64,000 bases of DNA from Bettongia penicillata ogilbyi (GCA_023548195.1 JAJHZJ010000335.1:4902967-4966966); one strand, 5' to 3'. Positions 24,118 through 35,550 are shown, counted from the stretch's first letter. Translations and numbers: made by a program. The notes: a model not told the origin generated them from the letters alone.

Positions 24118-24812
24118 GGGGCAGAGCCAAGATGGCAGAGTAGAAAGACACACATATGCCAGCTCTCCCCACACAGCCCAAAAAAATACCCGTAGAGAGG
24201 GACTCTCAACAAATTTTGGAGCAGCAGAAGTGGAGAACAACAGAGTGAAGGAGATTTCCAGCCCAGGGTGACCTGAATGGCCCACAGGAAACATCTGTAG
24301 CACCGGATGTGGATCGGAGCCCAACCCAGCCTTAGCCGTGCGAACAGCCCTTGGTGGGGCAGAATCTCCAGTCCCAGCAGCAGCAGTTCACAGATACCTC
24401 AACCCACAGGTGCCAAAGGTCAGTGACAGGGTTTTTTCAGCTGGCCAGGAAGGGAGAAGGGCCGTCAGGCAGTGGCTGCAGAGTCCACATTGGGCAGGCA
24501 GCATCAGTTCCCACAGCAGCCCCTACAGCAGCCTGCATCCATTGTTGGATCGTAAAAACCCTGGGGGTACTGAGGAGCTGATTATTACCTCAGCCCTGTG
24601 TAGAGGCCCTGAGGGAGCTGATCTTTATCTGACACTGAATGGCTGCGGAACTGGAGGTCAGGTGGCTGTGGAGAGGAAACTCTGCTAAGATTCTGAGCAC
24701 AAAAATCTCTCCCTGCTCCCAGACCAGTGAACACACTTGATTGCGCCACCTTGGAGGAACTGAGATCTTACAGATCCCCAGAGTATACCCTACTTGTGAA
24801 AAAGGACACAAA

Positions 24813-25890
24813 AAGTTAAAAAAAAAGGAAAAAAATAAGTATATAGAAGATTACTTTCTTGGTGAACAGATATCTTCTCCCATCCTTTCAGATGAGGAAG
24901 AACAATGCTTACCATCAGGGAAAGACATAAAAATCAAGGTTGCTGTATCCCAAGCATCCAAAATAAATATTCAATGGTCTCAGGCCATGGAAGAGCTCAA
25001 AAAGGATTTTGAAAATCAAGTAAGAGAGGTGGAGGAAAAATTGGGAAGAGAAATGAGAGAGATGCAAGAAAAGCATGAAAAGCAGGTTAACACCTTGCTA
25101 AAGGAGACCCAAAAAATACTGAAGAAAATAACACTTTTAAAAATAGGCTAATGCAATTGACAAAACAGGTTGGAAAAGCCCATAAGGAGAAGAATGCTTT
25201 CAAAAGCAGAATTAGCCAAATGGAAAAGGAGGTTCAAAAGCTCACTGAAGAAAATAGTTGTTTAAAAATTAGAATGGAACAGATGGAAGCTAATGACTTT
25301 ATGAGAAACCAAGAAATCATAAAACAAAACCAAAAGAATGAAAAAATGGAAGAGAATGTGAAATATCTCATTGGAAAAACAACTGATCTGGAAAATAGAT
25401 CCAGGAGAAACAATTTAAAAATTATGGGACTACCTGAAAGCCATGATCAAAAAAAGAGCGTAGACATCATCTTTTATGAAATTATCAAGGAAAACTGCCC
25501 TGAGATTCGAGAACCAGAAGGCAAAATAAGCATTGAAAGAATCCATCGATCACCGCCTGAAAGAGATCCAAAAAGAGAAACTCCTAGGAATCTTGTGGCC
25601 AAATTCCAGAATTCCCAGGTCAAGGAGAAAATATTGCAAGCAGCTAGAAAGAAACAATTCAAGTATTGTGGAAATACAATCAGAATAACACAAGATCTAG
25701 CAGCTTCTACATTAAGGGATCAAAGGGCATGGAATATGATATTCCAGAAGTCAAAGGAACTATGACTAAAACCAAGAATCACCTACTGAGTATAATACTT
25801 CAGGGGAAAAAAATGGTCTTCCAATGAAATAGAGGACTTTCAAGTGTTCTTGATAAAAAGACCAGAGCTGAAAAGAAAATCTGACTTTCA
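24813..25890 (+). pseudogene. HAL1 ORF1 (RNA-binding L1 ORF1p-like), broken
   Basis: L1-type ORF1. The coiled-coil segment (EELKKDFENQVREVEEKLG) lies on one frame, and the RRM (RNNLKIMGLPES, NLVAKFQN) and C-terminal domain (IRITQDLAASTLRDQRAW) on another. Defects: the expected initiator is AAG at 24813; an A-run at 25111-25116 is one base shorter than in the intact copy, shifting the frame; a GGA-to-TGA type stop at 25763-25765 (intact copy GGA) ends the second frame, with more damage after it. An upstream in-frame ATG at 24741 is probably not original. Confidence 0.85.
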
Positions 25891-26035
25891 AACACAATAA
25901 TCAAAGAAGCATGAAAAGGTAAACAGCAAAGAGAAATCATAAGGGACTTACTAAAGATGAACTATTTACATTCCTACCTGGAAAGACAATATTTGTAACG
26001 CTTGAAACTTTTTTCAGTATCTGGGTAGTTGTGGG

Positions 26036-26037
<2 letters not shown>

Positions 26038-26071
<34 letters not shown>

Positions 26072-26100
26072 CGCACACATAGAGAGAGAGAGAGACAGAG
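26038..26100. repeat. (CA)n then (GA)n microsatellite inside HAL1 3' UTR
   Basis: About 15 CA units, a degenerate stretch, then (GA)n. The same 3' UTR position carries CA repeats in the HAL1s at 37.1 and 47.8 kb, so the repeat came with the element. Confidence 0.92.
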
Positions 26101-26929
26101 AGCACAGGGTGAATTGAATAGGATGGGATCATATCTTAAAAAATAAAATTAAGGGATGAGAGAAATATATTGGGAGGAGAAAGGGAGAAATGGAATGGGG
26201 CAAATTATCTCTCATAAAAGAGGCAAGTTAATGCCTTTTCAGTGGAGGGAAAAAGTGGGGAGGTGAGAGAAAAAACATGAAGCTTACTCTCATCACATTC
26301 TACTAAAGGAAGGAATAAAATGCATACTCTTTTTGGTATGAAAACCTATCTTGCAATATAGGAAAGTGGGGGAGAAGGGGATAAGCAGGGTGGGGGGGAT
26401 GATGGAAGGGAGGGCAATGGAAGGAGGGAGCAATTAGAAGTCAATACTCTTGGGGAGGGACAGGGTCAAAAGAGAGGATAGAAGAAATGAGGGGCAGGAT
26501 AGGATAGAGGGAAACATAGTTAGTCTTAAACAACACGACTATTATGGAAGTCATTTGCAAAACTACACAGATATGGCCTATATGGAATTGCTTGCCTTCC
26601 CAAAGGGGATGGGTGAGGAAAGAGGAAGGAAGAGAAGTTGGAAGTCAAAGTTTTAGGAACAACATTGAGTACTGTTCTTGCATACAACTAGGAAATAAGA
26701 AATACAGGTAATGGGGTATAGAAAGTTATCTTGCCCTACAGGACAGAAGAGGAGATGGGGATAAGGGAAGGGAGGGATGTAAGAAGGGAGGGCAGATCAG
26801 TGATAGGGGTAATTAGAATGCTTGGCATTTTGGGGTGGGGGAAGGGGAGAAATGGGGAGAAAAATTTGGAACCCAAAATTTTGTGGAAATGAATGTTGAA
26901 AACTTAAATAAATAAATTTAAATAAAAAA

Positions 26930-26945
26930 AAAAATAGACTAGCCC
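26930..26945 (+). repeat. Target-site duplication, right copy
   Basis: aaaaatagactagccc. Compared with the left copy at 24102 it differs only at the sixth base (t for c). The A-run merges with the element's tail. Confidence 0.82.
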
Positions 26946-27727
26946 AAATGGCAAAAGAGGTCCAAAAAGCCAATGAGGAGAAAAATGCTTTATAAAAGCA
27001 GAATGAACCAAATGGAAAGGGAGGTTCAAAAGCTCACTGAAGAAAATAGTTCTTTAAAAATTAGAATGGAGCAGGTGGAAGCTAATGACTTTATGAGAAA
27101 CCAAGAAATTACAAAACAAAACCAAAAGAATGAAAAAATGGAAGAGAATGTGAAATATCTCATTGGAAAAACAACTGACTTGGAAAATAGATCCAGGAGA
27201 GACAATTTAAAAATTATATTTAAAAAAAACCCTGAGAGCCATGATGAAAAAAAGAGCCTAGATATCACCTTTCATTAAATTATCAAGGAAAACTTTCTGG
27301 ATATTCTAGAACCAGAGGGTAAAATAAATATTTAAAGAATCCACAGATCACCTCCTACAAGAGATCCAAAAAGAAAAATTCCTACAAATATTGTAGCCAG
27401 ATTCCAGAGTTACCAGGTCAAGGAGAAAATACTGCAGGCAGCCAGAAACAATTCAAGTATCATGGAAATATAATCAGGATGACACAAGATCTAGCAGCTT
27501 CTACATTAAGGGAAGGGCTTGGAATGTGATATTCCAGAAGTCAAAGGAACTAGGATTAAAACCACCAATCACCTACCCAGCAAAACTGAAGACAATACTT
27601 CAGGGGAAAAAATGGTCATTCAATGAAATAGAGGACTTTCAAGCATTCTTGATGAAAAGACCAGAGCCAAATAGAAAATCTGACTTTCAAACACAAGAAT
27701 CAAGAGAAGCATGAAAAGGTAAACAGG
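26946..27727 (+). pseudogene. Older HAL1, remainder of ORF1
   Basis: Continues the outer element: QMEREVQKLTEENSSLKIRM and the coiled coil, RRM start 'RRDNLKII', then decayed RRM. The C-terminal domain survives as an open piece at 27526-27714 (IFQKSKELGLKPPITYPAKL...FQAFLMKRPEP). Homology stops at about 27727, just after the ORF1 end. The 3' UTR and A-tail are missing, so the element is 3'-truncated or was cut by a deletion. Confidence 0.85.
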
Positions 27728-27734
27728 TAAACTC

Positions 27735-27905
27735 TGAGCTGGAGTTCTAATATCATCTCTGACTCTTGGCAGCATGAGCCCTATGGCAAGTCAATTCATC
27801 TCCTAAGTTTTATCTGTAAATTGTGAATAATAGTGCTTATACTGTTCAGGGTTGCTGCAAGGAAAGACCTCTGTAAAGCTTAAAGTGCTCTTCATGTGAA
27901 GTCCT
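27735..27905 (+). repeat. MIR-type SINE
   Basis: Plus-orientation MIR: 'ctctgactcttggcagcatg', 'ccctatggcaagtcaattca', 'tttatctgtaaattgtgaat', 'gttgctgcaaggaaagacc', 'gtaaagcttaaagtgctctt'. Confidence 0.7.
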
Positions 27906-28204
27906 ATATTCATGCAGATTAGAGAGGGCTGAGCCTGGAGAAAGGAAGCTTTAGTTAGGCGGGAGGCTGTGGTGAGGAAGAGATGAATGGGAGAGATGTG
28001 AATGAAGACTGCACAAAGCTTGGACATGATTCATTCTCTGATGTGGCAGAGGCAGAGAAGGAGAAGACAAAACATCACAGTGGCACAAACTCCTGGGATG
28101 CCTCATAGGCCTAAACAAAGCAAAGGAATAAACATTCTTAGGCAGGAAGTTGGGAGTTACAGTATGGCTCCATAATGATTCAATTGAACCAGTCCATGTT
28201 ACTG

Positions 28205-28447
28205 GAGATTGTCATTTTAGTCATGTCTGATTCTTTATGACTCCATTTGGGGTTTTATTGGCAAAGCTACGAGAGTGGTTTGCCATTTCCTTTTCAAGCT
28301 CATTTTATAGATGAGAAAACTGAGGGTGAAGTGACTTACCCAGGGTCACACAGCTAGGAAGTGTCTGAGGCCAGATTTGAACTCAGGAAGATAAGTTTTC
28401 CTTACTCTGGACGTGGCACTCTATCTACTGTGCCATCTAGCTATCTG
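28205..28447 (-). repeat. Full-length MIR-derived (CORE) marsupial SINE
   Basis: Reverse complement of the same SINE family as at 18.24 kb: 'gtcatgtctgattctttatg', 'gagtggtttgccatttcctt', 'atagatgagaaaactgaggg', 'gtcacacagctaggaagtgt', 'ggccagatttgaactcagga', 'ctatctactgtgccatctag'. Confidence 0.88.
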
Positions 28448-28449
28448 CC

Positions 28450-29190
28450 TTGAACTAAATGCAGAATCCTGTTAAAGCCACTGGCCTCTTTGCTCCAATA
28501 TTAAGAATAGTTTCAAATTAGCAAGTCAAATGTCCTATCAATCAGTAAAGATGACTTTTTTTCCCTGGGAGTTATTTCACAAGTTTGCTCATCACATTGC
28601 CTAAAAAACAGCTTCCATTGTACACTGAGTAAGACTACTTTTATCGCTTTCTCTTTTTCATTTCCATCTAGGAAGGCATATCAGTCAATCTCAAAATACA
28701 ACCCAATCCAACACAAAGTCATCGTCTGATAGATTGTTTCTGCACAGTCACCATTCATAAATGGGGCTAACTCAGGGAAGTTATTAAAAAAGAGGAAAGA
28801 TTGGGGGAAATATCAGAGGAGACTATGGTGTAAAGACAAAATGCAAAGGAAAAAAGCTACGAAGCAAATAAGATGGAAGGGTGAGGGGTGGGGGAAGAGA
28901 AAATAAAAAGCCAATCAAGTAGAGAAGGAAGGAGAGAGAATCCCAGAGATTATCTGAAAACAAATTAGAAGGAATTGAGCACCCCAAGGTCAGATTTTTA
29001 CACCAAAGAAGGCATAGGGTCCTCCAAAAAAATCAAAGAACAATTTTTAACTTGCATAAGATATCATTTTGGGTACAAGTGGCTCTCACTTTTTCTAGAA
29101 CATGGTAAGAGGAGGGCCCTTACAAAGAAGACTGAGAAAATATTTCTGATATTAGGCTACTAAGTAGAGTTTTTAGAGGAATGCAAAGGG
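28450..29190. other. No recognised feature
   Basis: No gene or repeat family recognised. The open frame at 28975-29163 has no motif. Confidence 0.4.
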
Positions 29191-29199
29191 ATTGGAGAG

Positions 29200-29335
29200 A
29201 GGACGTAATCTAAATTAGAAGCATGGTGCTACCACTTATAACCTGCATAACAACACAGTAATACTTGGGGAAGTTGCTTACCTTCTGTGGGCCTCAATTG
29301 CTTTATCTATAATAATGTGGGATTCCACTTTCACA
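29200..29335 (+). repeat. MIR-type SINE
   Basis: Plus-orientation MIR: 'ggtgctaccacttataacct', 'acttggggaagttgcttacc', 'gggcctcaattgctttatct', 'ataataatgtgggatt'. Confidence 0.68.
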
Positions 29336-29339
29336 CCAA

Positions 29340-29800
29340 TTAAAGTCGTCAAAGAAGACCTGGGAACCTCCATTGAATCATTCCAGACATCAAAAGTGTA
29401 AACTAGGTGTGAATAGATTTAATAGGATTATGAAGGTTTAGCCATTGGATGAAAGGTGACACAGAAAAATTCTTGTGATTGGCTGAGATTAAGTCACAAA
29501 TCTTAGGCTACCATATGTAAAAACAGCAAACCAGTTTAAGAGTCCATCCAGGCAAGTTGGTTTAGTGGTGGAAAACTCCAGTTCTAAGATTCTGCTTCAC
29601 AAATTAGAGTCAAGCTCTTGAGAGGAAATTGCTCTTGAGAAGTTGGGTGGGCCATGCAGAGCGGGGTACAGAGCATAGAAAAGGGGAATAGGGAAGAAAG
29701 AAACATGATTCTGCCTTCAGGAAAGGCCAACAGGTCAAAGTAAGCATAAAGCAAGGACCATATGAAAAAGGAGCTACATTTAGAGATTCCAGAAAAGTGG
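29340..29800. other. No recognised feature
   Basis: Unassigned sequence between SINE and L2 debris. Confidence 0.35.
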
Positions 29801-29804
29801 GCAT

Positions 29805-30250
29805 GTTTAGCTTCGGCTTATCCAGACCCATCAAATGATCAAAATGCTTCCTCCACACTATTTAGCCCAGCATACAAGGACTTCCACAATCCAGTTCCTT
29901 TTTATCTCCTCTCCTGTCCTCCCTCCATGCCTCCTTCCCTCAGCTCCTAACAAACCTCTTCTTTTCCGCCTCCAGAGATGAGTTCATGTTGTTTTTCCTG
30001 CTTACACAAGTCCTAGTTTCATGTCCCGGGTCACACCTGCCTCTCCCCTGAGGATCCCAGTTAAAAGTGATCTTTCTCCTCTGACTTTTTTAGAATCCTG
30101 ATTTTCTGCATCATTCATCTGGCGTCTATCACTTCCTGCCTTACAATGATCTTATCCCATTTTTGTCCTCTGGCTGGGACCCTGCTTTGCATACAGCTTT
30201 CCTAAATGACCTCTTAGAAACTATTACATAGGTGTTATAATCATAACATA
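29805..30250 (+). repeat. L2-type LINE 3' fragment, diverged
   Basis: Pyrimidine-rich sequence with L2-like order: 'caaggacttccacaatccag', a 'ctcctctcctgtcctccctc' stretch, 'gtcccgggtcacacctgcct', 'aaagtgatctttctcctctg'. The match is partial. Confidence 0.45.
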
Positions 30251-30384
30251 AAGCTTATTTTCCTGAGGAACTGTTTTCTTCAATATGCCATAAGCATGTT
30301 AAAGACCCTCACAGACTGGAGGCATTCCAGCAAAACTGGTCATAAGGTAAACTCTTTATTTGATTGTCTACTCCAATCAGGCCA

Positions 30385-30700
30385 GTCTCCTCATTATTAT
30401 AGGATCATAGAAGTTCAGAGGTCATTGAGTACAAGCCATACCTGAAACATAAGTCCTACTTACAACCCTTTGCCACCTGCCATGTCTGACAAAGGACTGG
30501 CTCTCACTTCTGATTAAACACTTCTGCTAAGGGCTGGACTTCTGACAGCTCTGCTCCAAGGGTCAGGAAAGCACTGCTTTGGGCTGAGGGGAAATTGACC
30601 TTCCTAGAATTTTCATGGGTTCTAGTGCTAGAAACCCCCAGAGTAAGACTTGAAAACCTTTTCCCCCGACCACAGTGGTTCCATTCTCTTTAAGCCCTAT
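30385..30700 (-). repeat. Probable L3/CR1 LINE fragment
   Basis: Resembles the reverse complement of the L3/CR1 3' coding end: 'cataagtcctacttacaacc', 'ggacttctgacagctctgct', 'gtcaggaaagcactgctttg', with a trailing UTR. More diverged than the copies at 14.1 and 54.5 kb. Confidence 0.4.
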
Positions 30701-31324
30701 TCTGTAAAAGTAACCAGCATTTCAATATCATTTTAAAGCTTTGTATCAGTAAGTACCCTAACATACACAAGGGGCTACTAGTATCACAGGTTCTTAAAAC
30801 TGCATTTATGAAAGGAAAGGCAACTTCTGAGGGGTCAACAATCACTTTAATCAGTTCAAACAAATGTTTCCATACATTCTTTTACATTCCCAATGTTACC
30901 AACCTTTCCATCTATTCAACAAACAGCCTTTTTATCTTCATCATTTCCAACAGACAGGGCTCTACTGCCTGAACTGGAGCAATAATTGCCATACAATTTA
31001 CATGCACCCTTGGATCGAGAAAGCCATTACATCTGAGGCAGTAGACTCAGCGGAGAACATATGGTTACTCAGAGTCTCGGTCACAAGTTCCTTCTCCTAA
31101 GCGAACTCCCAAAGTATAATATCAACCTCCCAGTATGTAATGAGGACTCGGCTTCTGATTGGCTCAGAGCCAGCAGACACAAAACCCACATGACTCAGCA
31201 TAGCTGTGAACCATCAGGGCTCAAAAGGGACTGAACCCTCAGGTGCTGACAATCTAGCCTGAGCCTGGGAAACAACTCCAGACAAATAGATCCCACCCTG
31301 TTGCTGCCACAAGCTTTTGAGAAC

Positions 31325-31455
31325 AACTTTCCATAGATTGCCTTATTGGATCCTTGTAGTAGCTGCCATGGGTATTTTCGCGACACTGAGGACAAAAGAG
31401 TGACTTGCCCTAAGGTCACACAGCAGGATTAGAACTCAGTCTTTCTAGCAGCTAT
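31325..31455 (-). repeat. MIR-type SINE
   Basis: Reverse-complement MIR, diverged: 'gacactgaggacaaaagagt', 'gacttgccctaaggtcacac', 'gcaggattagaactcagtct'. Confidence 0.6.
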
Positions 31456-31529
31456 ATATCCAAGGGATGTGTTATTAAAAATACATTCCTAACTCTTTTA
31501 ATCATTCATTAAATGTCATTTTCAAGCCA

Positions 31530-31840
31530 CCTCACTGTTCCCCAAGAACACCACACTTACTCCCTCTTCTGCTTGGGCTCATTCCCTGCCCAGCATACCC
31601 ATCTTCCTTTCCACTCATGCAAATCCCCTCTACCTCCTAAGGCCCTTATGATTCTGACCTTCCTGTGGAGGCCAGATTCTGTGACACAGATTTAGGCATT
31701 AATTACCCTGTGTATTACACGGCCCTCTAATTGCTGCAGTCCCCGCAACACCTAAGTTCCTTCTTTTAATTTAATCTGGAGTTCTTACAGGGACTGGGTC
31801 AAGCACAGAGCACAAGCTGAACAGACGTCTGTTGCAGTAA
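31530..31840 (+). repeat. L2-type LINE 3' fragment
   Basis: 'tgcttgggctcattccctgc', the 'acccatcttcctttccactc' stretch and a closing 'acagggactgggtcaagcac' give an L2-like order. Weak in the middle. Confidence 0.42.
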
Positions 31841-32179
31841 ACTCTACTGTGAAATCTGATGTGTGTTCTCACAGAAGTGTTTCCCAATAAACATTAGAAA
31901 TGAGACTCTGAGTCCCAGTGTAATCAGGCTTTCCTCCATTGGAGAGTCTTACTGTCACCCAACATGTCACTGCTACTTAACAGTGGGAAGTGTGGGGAAA
32001 GCTGAAAGAGATGGCGCCATCTGGTCAAGCCTTTGGTGGGCTACTCCTGAATCTTTGTCCTGCACAGTCACCCAGCCATGGAATCTTCTTGCTCCTCTGC
32101 CAGGCAAGAGAGGCAGCAGTATCTTATGTGTCAGTTTGATGCACTTTGGAAAGCATGGCAACCCTGACTCCAGCACATG

Positions 32180-32389
32180 GTGACCGATCCAGAATCTGAA
32201 CTCAACGTGGGGTCACAGATACAGAATCTAACTCTGGTGTGAAGTGACAGTTTTAGACTCTGACCCCCATGTACAGTGACCAATCCAGAACATGACTTTG
32301 GTACTCAGTGAACAATCTAGATTCTGATCCTGGTGCACAGTGATCAATCCAGAATCCGACCCCGCACATGGTGACTGATGTAGCATCCC
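32180..32389. repeat. 32-bp tandem repeat, about 6.5 units
   Basis: Six consecutive diverged copies of a 32-base unit start at 32180, 32212, 32244, 32276, 32308 and 32340 (the last is 31 bases), followed by a partial seventh from 32371. Each begins GTGA(C/A/T)(C/A)AATC-like, has an internal CAGAATCTGA-like block and ends near GGTGCACA. The period is not a multiple of three, so a coding origin is unlikely. Neighbouring units differ at many positions, so the array is old. Confidence 0.9.
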
Positions 32390-32529
32390 ACAGGGCCTGC
32401 AGCCCTCTGCTCTCCTCCCTGCAGGCTTTCTCCCCAAAGGTCGGCAGCATACTCTATCAACTAGGCACAGAGGCCATCACAGGTTCTTTAGACACTCAGA
32501 ATGGGGGGACTTCATAGTGATCTTTCCTT

Positions 32530-32665
32530 TGAAAACGTTGCTGTCACTGGGTACATGGTTCTGTTTTGCTCAGCTGCATTTCATGTGCATTTCCCCTTAT
32601 TTCTCTGAATTCCTCATACCTGCCATTTCTTACAACATGACATTCACGTATAAGAGCTGGTTAAT
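32530..32665 (-). mobile_element. L1-type 3'-end fragment
   Basis: Reverse complement of the L1 3' terminal region: 'ggtacatggttctgttttgc', 'tgcatttcatgtgcatttcc', 'tatttctctgaattcctcat', 'gccatttcttacaacatgac'. Compare the copies at 10.2 and 58.1 kb. Confidence 0.6.
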
Positions 32666-32759
32666 CATGGCCCAACTGGCAGACATCTGCTTTGTTTACA
32701 GCTCTTTGCTCCTGTGTTCCCACCATCTCCAGGAAGCCTGCCCTCTCCATGGTGTCCAT

Positions 32760-32912
32760 CTTGTATGATGTAGTTATCTCCCCCCTTGGAAGGAGACTTC
32801 TTTGAGCTCAGTATAGTATTTTTGGTTTTATTTTTATCCCCAGCCCTTGGTACTCTGTGTGGCATAATGCAAGTGCTTGGCACAGTGACAAATGCTTATT
32901 AGCCCGTTGACA
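32760..32912 (+). repeat. L2 LINE 3' end
   Basis: L2 terminus: 'ccttggaaggagacttcttt', 'gagctcagtatagtattttt', 'atttttatccccagcccttg', 'aatgcaagtgcttggcacag', 'tgacaaatgcttatt'. Confidence 0.65.
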
Positions 32913-33126
32913 TACCCCAGTAGCGTAGTGCTACTATGAATACTTTAGTATTTCTTGGCCCATAAACACTTTTTGATAAGATAAGGAAAAAGGACTGTGT
33001 CTTCTTAGGTCCATATAGTGGGTATTTGAGAAAAGTTAAATTGAATTTCCAAAGATCCTTTTTGACCCACTACATCTGTGAAGGCTGCTTGCTACCCACT
33101 GCATCACTCAGTTGCCCTGATGCCAG

Positions 33127-33620
33127 ATGGGAATTTTCAGAACTAGCTTTTAAGATCTGGGCAAATGGGAAGGAAAAAGGGCAGTGAAGCCATGGGTGCA
33201 GCAGCTGACTTCAAAGAATCTATGGTGTCAAGGCAACAGCAGCAAAATGGGTGCGACTGGCTGTGCCCTAGAACCATAGCCAAAGATGATGGAGGGCAGG
33301 AAATCAAGGAGATTCTTGAAGAAACTTCCCCAAGGAATCTGCACCACACCCAGTCCCTTCATCATGACAAACCATCTCAAAGATATACAAGTAGACTCAG
33401 ACGAAACTCCAGGGAACCCCTCCTACCATCTAGGGGCAGTGTCCTCACTCCAGCTCTCAGTGCCCTCCAAATCCAGGGGTGGTGTGCCTACAGGGGAAGT
33501 ATGTGCTCTCCCCCAGTGACAGCATGTACATCCCAAGATGAACAAACAATGGAACAACAAACAGCTCCTGGAGGGCTTTCCCCTGCTCCCTGGTGGCAGA
33601 GGACAGCAGCTGGCACCCAG
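33127..33620 (+). other. Weak candidate exon ending in a strong donor
   Basis: Open frame of 174 codons from ATG 33165, running past a consensus splice donor (CAG/GTAAGT at 33618-33626). A possible acceptor AG lies at 33125-33126 after a modest pyrimidine stretch. The predicted peptide (MGRKKGSEAMGAAADF... with a QQQQ run) matches no family I recognise. Minus-strand frames of similar size overlap. Probably chance or part of a long non-coding transcript, but it is one of the longer non-repeat frames in the window. Confidence 0.12.
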
Positions 33621-33984
33621 GTAAGTTGGGGATTCTGCCTCCAGGGAGTTTTTAAAGTTAACAGAGACCTCACTTCCTGCCCAGAATGAATGGTGGCCTT
33701 GACCTCTGAACTTCGAGACCCCCCCAAGCTGAGCTGGATGAAAATGGAACAAGTTGAAGCATATCAAGGACCCAGAAATGTCCAGGACACTGGACACACT
33801 GGATGCAATGGCAAGGGGGTATATACAAAAACGAGGAAGACACTAGCTGGCCTTACCAGAACCTAGAGTTTGGGAGAATAACTACAATCCAGGACATGTG
33901 GTAATGTAAAGGAAAGAAGGAACAAAGTGGAGGTCAAGGAAGGTCAGATCATACAGGGGTCATGGTCAGCACACACAAAATGCA

Positions 33985-34165
33985 TACAAGGACATTTTAA
34001 GAGGAGGCCCTTGGCAGCTGAGGGCACCGAGAAAGGCTTGGGTTTAAATCTTGCCTCTTACTGGCAAGTGGCTTAATGTCTTCAGTTTCCTTAAGTGTAA
34101 AAGAGAATATTTGCCTTGGGTTGTTTGAAGCTCCAGGGAGATCATACATGTAAAGGGGTCTACAA
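33985..34165 (+). repeat. MIR-type SINE
   Basis: Plus-orientation MIR: 'gcagctgagggcaccgagaa', 'gggtttaaatcttgcctctt', 'ggcaagtggcttaatgtctt', 'gtttccttaagtgtaaaaga', 'gatcatacatgtaaaggggt'. Confidence 0.7.
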
Positions 34166-34169
34166 ATCT

Positions 34170-35015
34170 TCTGATCACACAGTCAGCTTCATCTTTCATG
34201 ACGACGCTCAGTGTTGGGGAAAACAGGGCTGAGGGCGGCGGCTCTACTTCCTGACCTCCTGTCACCTGACCTTTATCCATTTCCCCTCCTTGCCACTGAG
34301 GCCAGAAGGCAGTTTTCTGGCTTGGATGCTAACTGTCAGGATGGATGTGAAAGGGTAACTGTAGAATGGTGTAAGTATTCATCACCAGTTCCTACTAAGG
34401 CTCAGAGAAATCTATAGGGTATATAGCCTGAACTCTGGGTAGGAAAGTAAAAGGAATTTACTTGCCCTGACATAAGTAGAAATAAGAACGAGGGGTATGG
34501 TAATGCTAAGAAGAAGCCACTCTTAGATGTGATCAGGCCTCTTTAACAAAGATGTTGGGGAAAATGTGGTGATTATTCCCTCAGACCTGCTGGTCCAGGA
34601 AACCTTACAAGAAAGGTGATAAACCTCCCCAAGAAAGATCCCCGAGGCCTCCTGTTAGGTGGGGACAAGTGAATTCCTTTTACCATCTCCCCAGCAGAAC
34701 GTAGGCCTTTTGTGCATGCAGCAGAATAGGAGAATCGTAACTTCCTCTGATTCTTTGTGGGTCTGGAGATAAAGATACATACCACTTTTCAAGTTGCCAT
34801 TTCAACTCTCACTGATACTGAAACTTGAATCTGGTGAAGACAAATCACCTTGAACAACTGCTTAGAACTCTCAGACTCTCAAAGAGGCACTTAAAAAACC
34901 TGGAAGATGTCGAAGGTGGAAACTGAGTTGGTGCCCTCTGACCTTTCCCTCCAATGGCCACAAATGCTTCTGCTGGCCTATCCTTTTCCATGGCAAGCCT
35001 CTTCAAACTCCCTCC
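34170..35015. other. No recognised feature
   Basis: Unassigned sequence that hosts the HAL1 insertion at 35035. No gene recognised. Confidence 0.4.
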
Positions 35016-35018
35016 TTG

Positions 35019-35034
35019 AAGAAAGTGTCCATGA
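35019..35034 (+). repeat. Target-site duplication, left copy
   Basis: aagaaagtgtccatga, identical to 38052-38067. A perfect 16-base match on both sides of the element defines its ends. Confidence 0.95.
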
Positions 35035-35044
35035 GGGGGCGGAG

Positions 35045-35056
35045 CCAAGATGGCGG
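35045..35056. promoter_or_regulatory. Conserved CCAAGATGGCGG at HAL1 5' end (YY1-type site)
   Basis: CCAAGATGGCGG about 11 bases into the element. The CAAGATGG core is a YY1-type site, as at the start of human L1. All four HAL1s keep the core at the same place (23097, 24127, 45869). Confidence 0.6.
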
Positions 35057-35550
35057 AGTAGAAGGACGCACGTTTACGAGCTCCGAAACCAAAGCCCATA
35101 GAATTAATGTAAAAAGAGTCCCCCATAGCTTCTGGGTGAATACAAGGTGTGCAGAAGCAGAGTGGAAGAGATTTCCGTTCCGGGGAGCCCTGAAGACCTG
35201 TCCCCAGGGTCCAGCGCGCCCCGGAAAGCAAACCCGACCCCCAGCGCTGCCCTGGCCGAGGCCGCAGAGAAGCTGATCCGAGCAGGCTTCAGAGACGGAA
35301 GCTCCAGCAACCGGGAAAGTCCCTTTGCCCACAGAAGCTACAGGTCAGTGAGAAAGAAAGCCGGGCTGAAGGAGAGGGGAAGCGGGGCGTCTCCATGACT
35401 CGGGCCCCCTCGGGAGGAAGCGGCAGCGGCAGGGACGGCAGGGACGGGGGCAGGAAGCAGCGGAGGCAGAGGTGTGGGCGGCGGCTGAGGCGGCAGCGGC
35501 CCAAGACTCAGGAATTCCCCAGCAGCAGGCAGGATCTTCATTACGGAAGA

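Larger units (their letters stand above)
24118..26929 (+). mobile_element. HAL1 inserted inside the older HAL1
   Basis: Full-length HAL1 of about 2.8 kb: 5' start GGGGCAGAGCCAAGATGGCAG, 5' UTR to about 24812, decayed ORF1 (24813-25890), and a roughly 1-kb 3' UTR with a (CA)n/(GA)n microsatellite and G-rich stretches. The terminal part ends 'aaatttggaacccaaaatttt', then an A-rich tail. No ORF2. It splits the outer HAL1 and is flanked by a 16-bp duplication with one mismatch. Confidence 0.92.

Noticed and set aside
32180..32389. Regularly spaced repeats resembling a CRISPR array
   Set aside because: Direct head-to-tail 32-bp units without unique spacers, in vertebrate DNA; a minisatellite.
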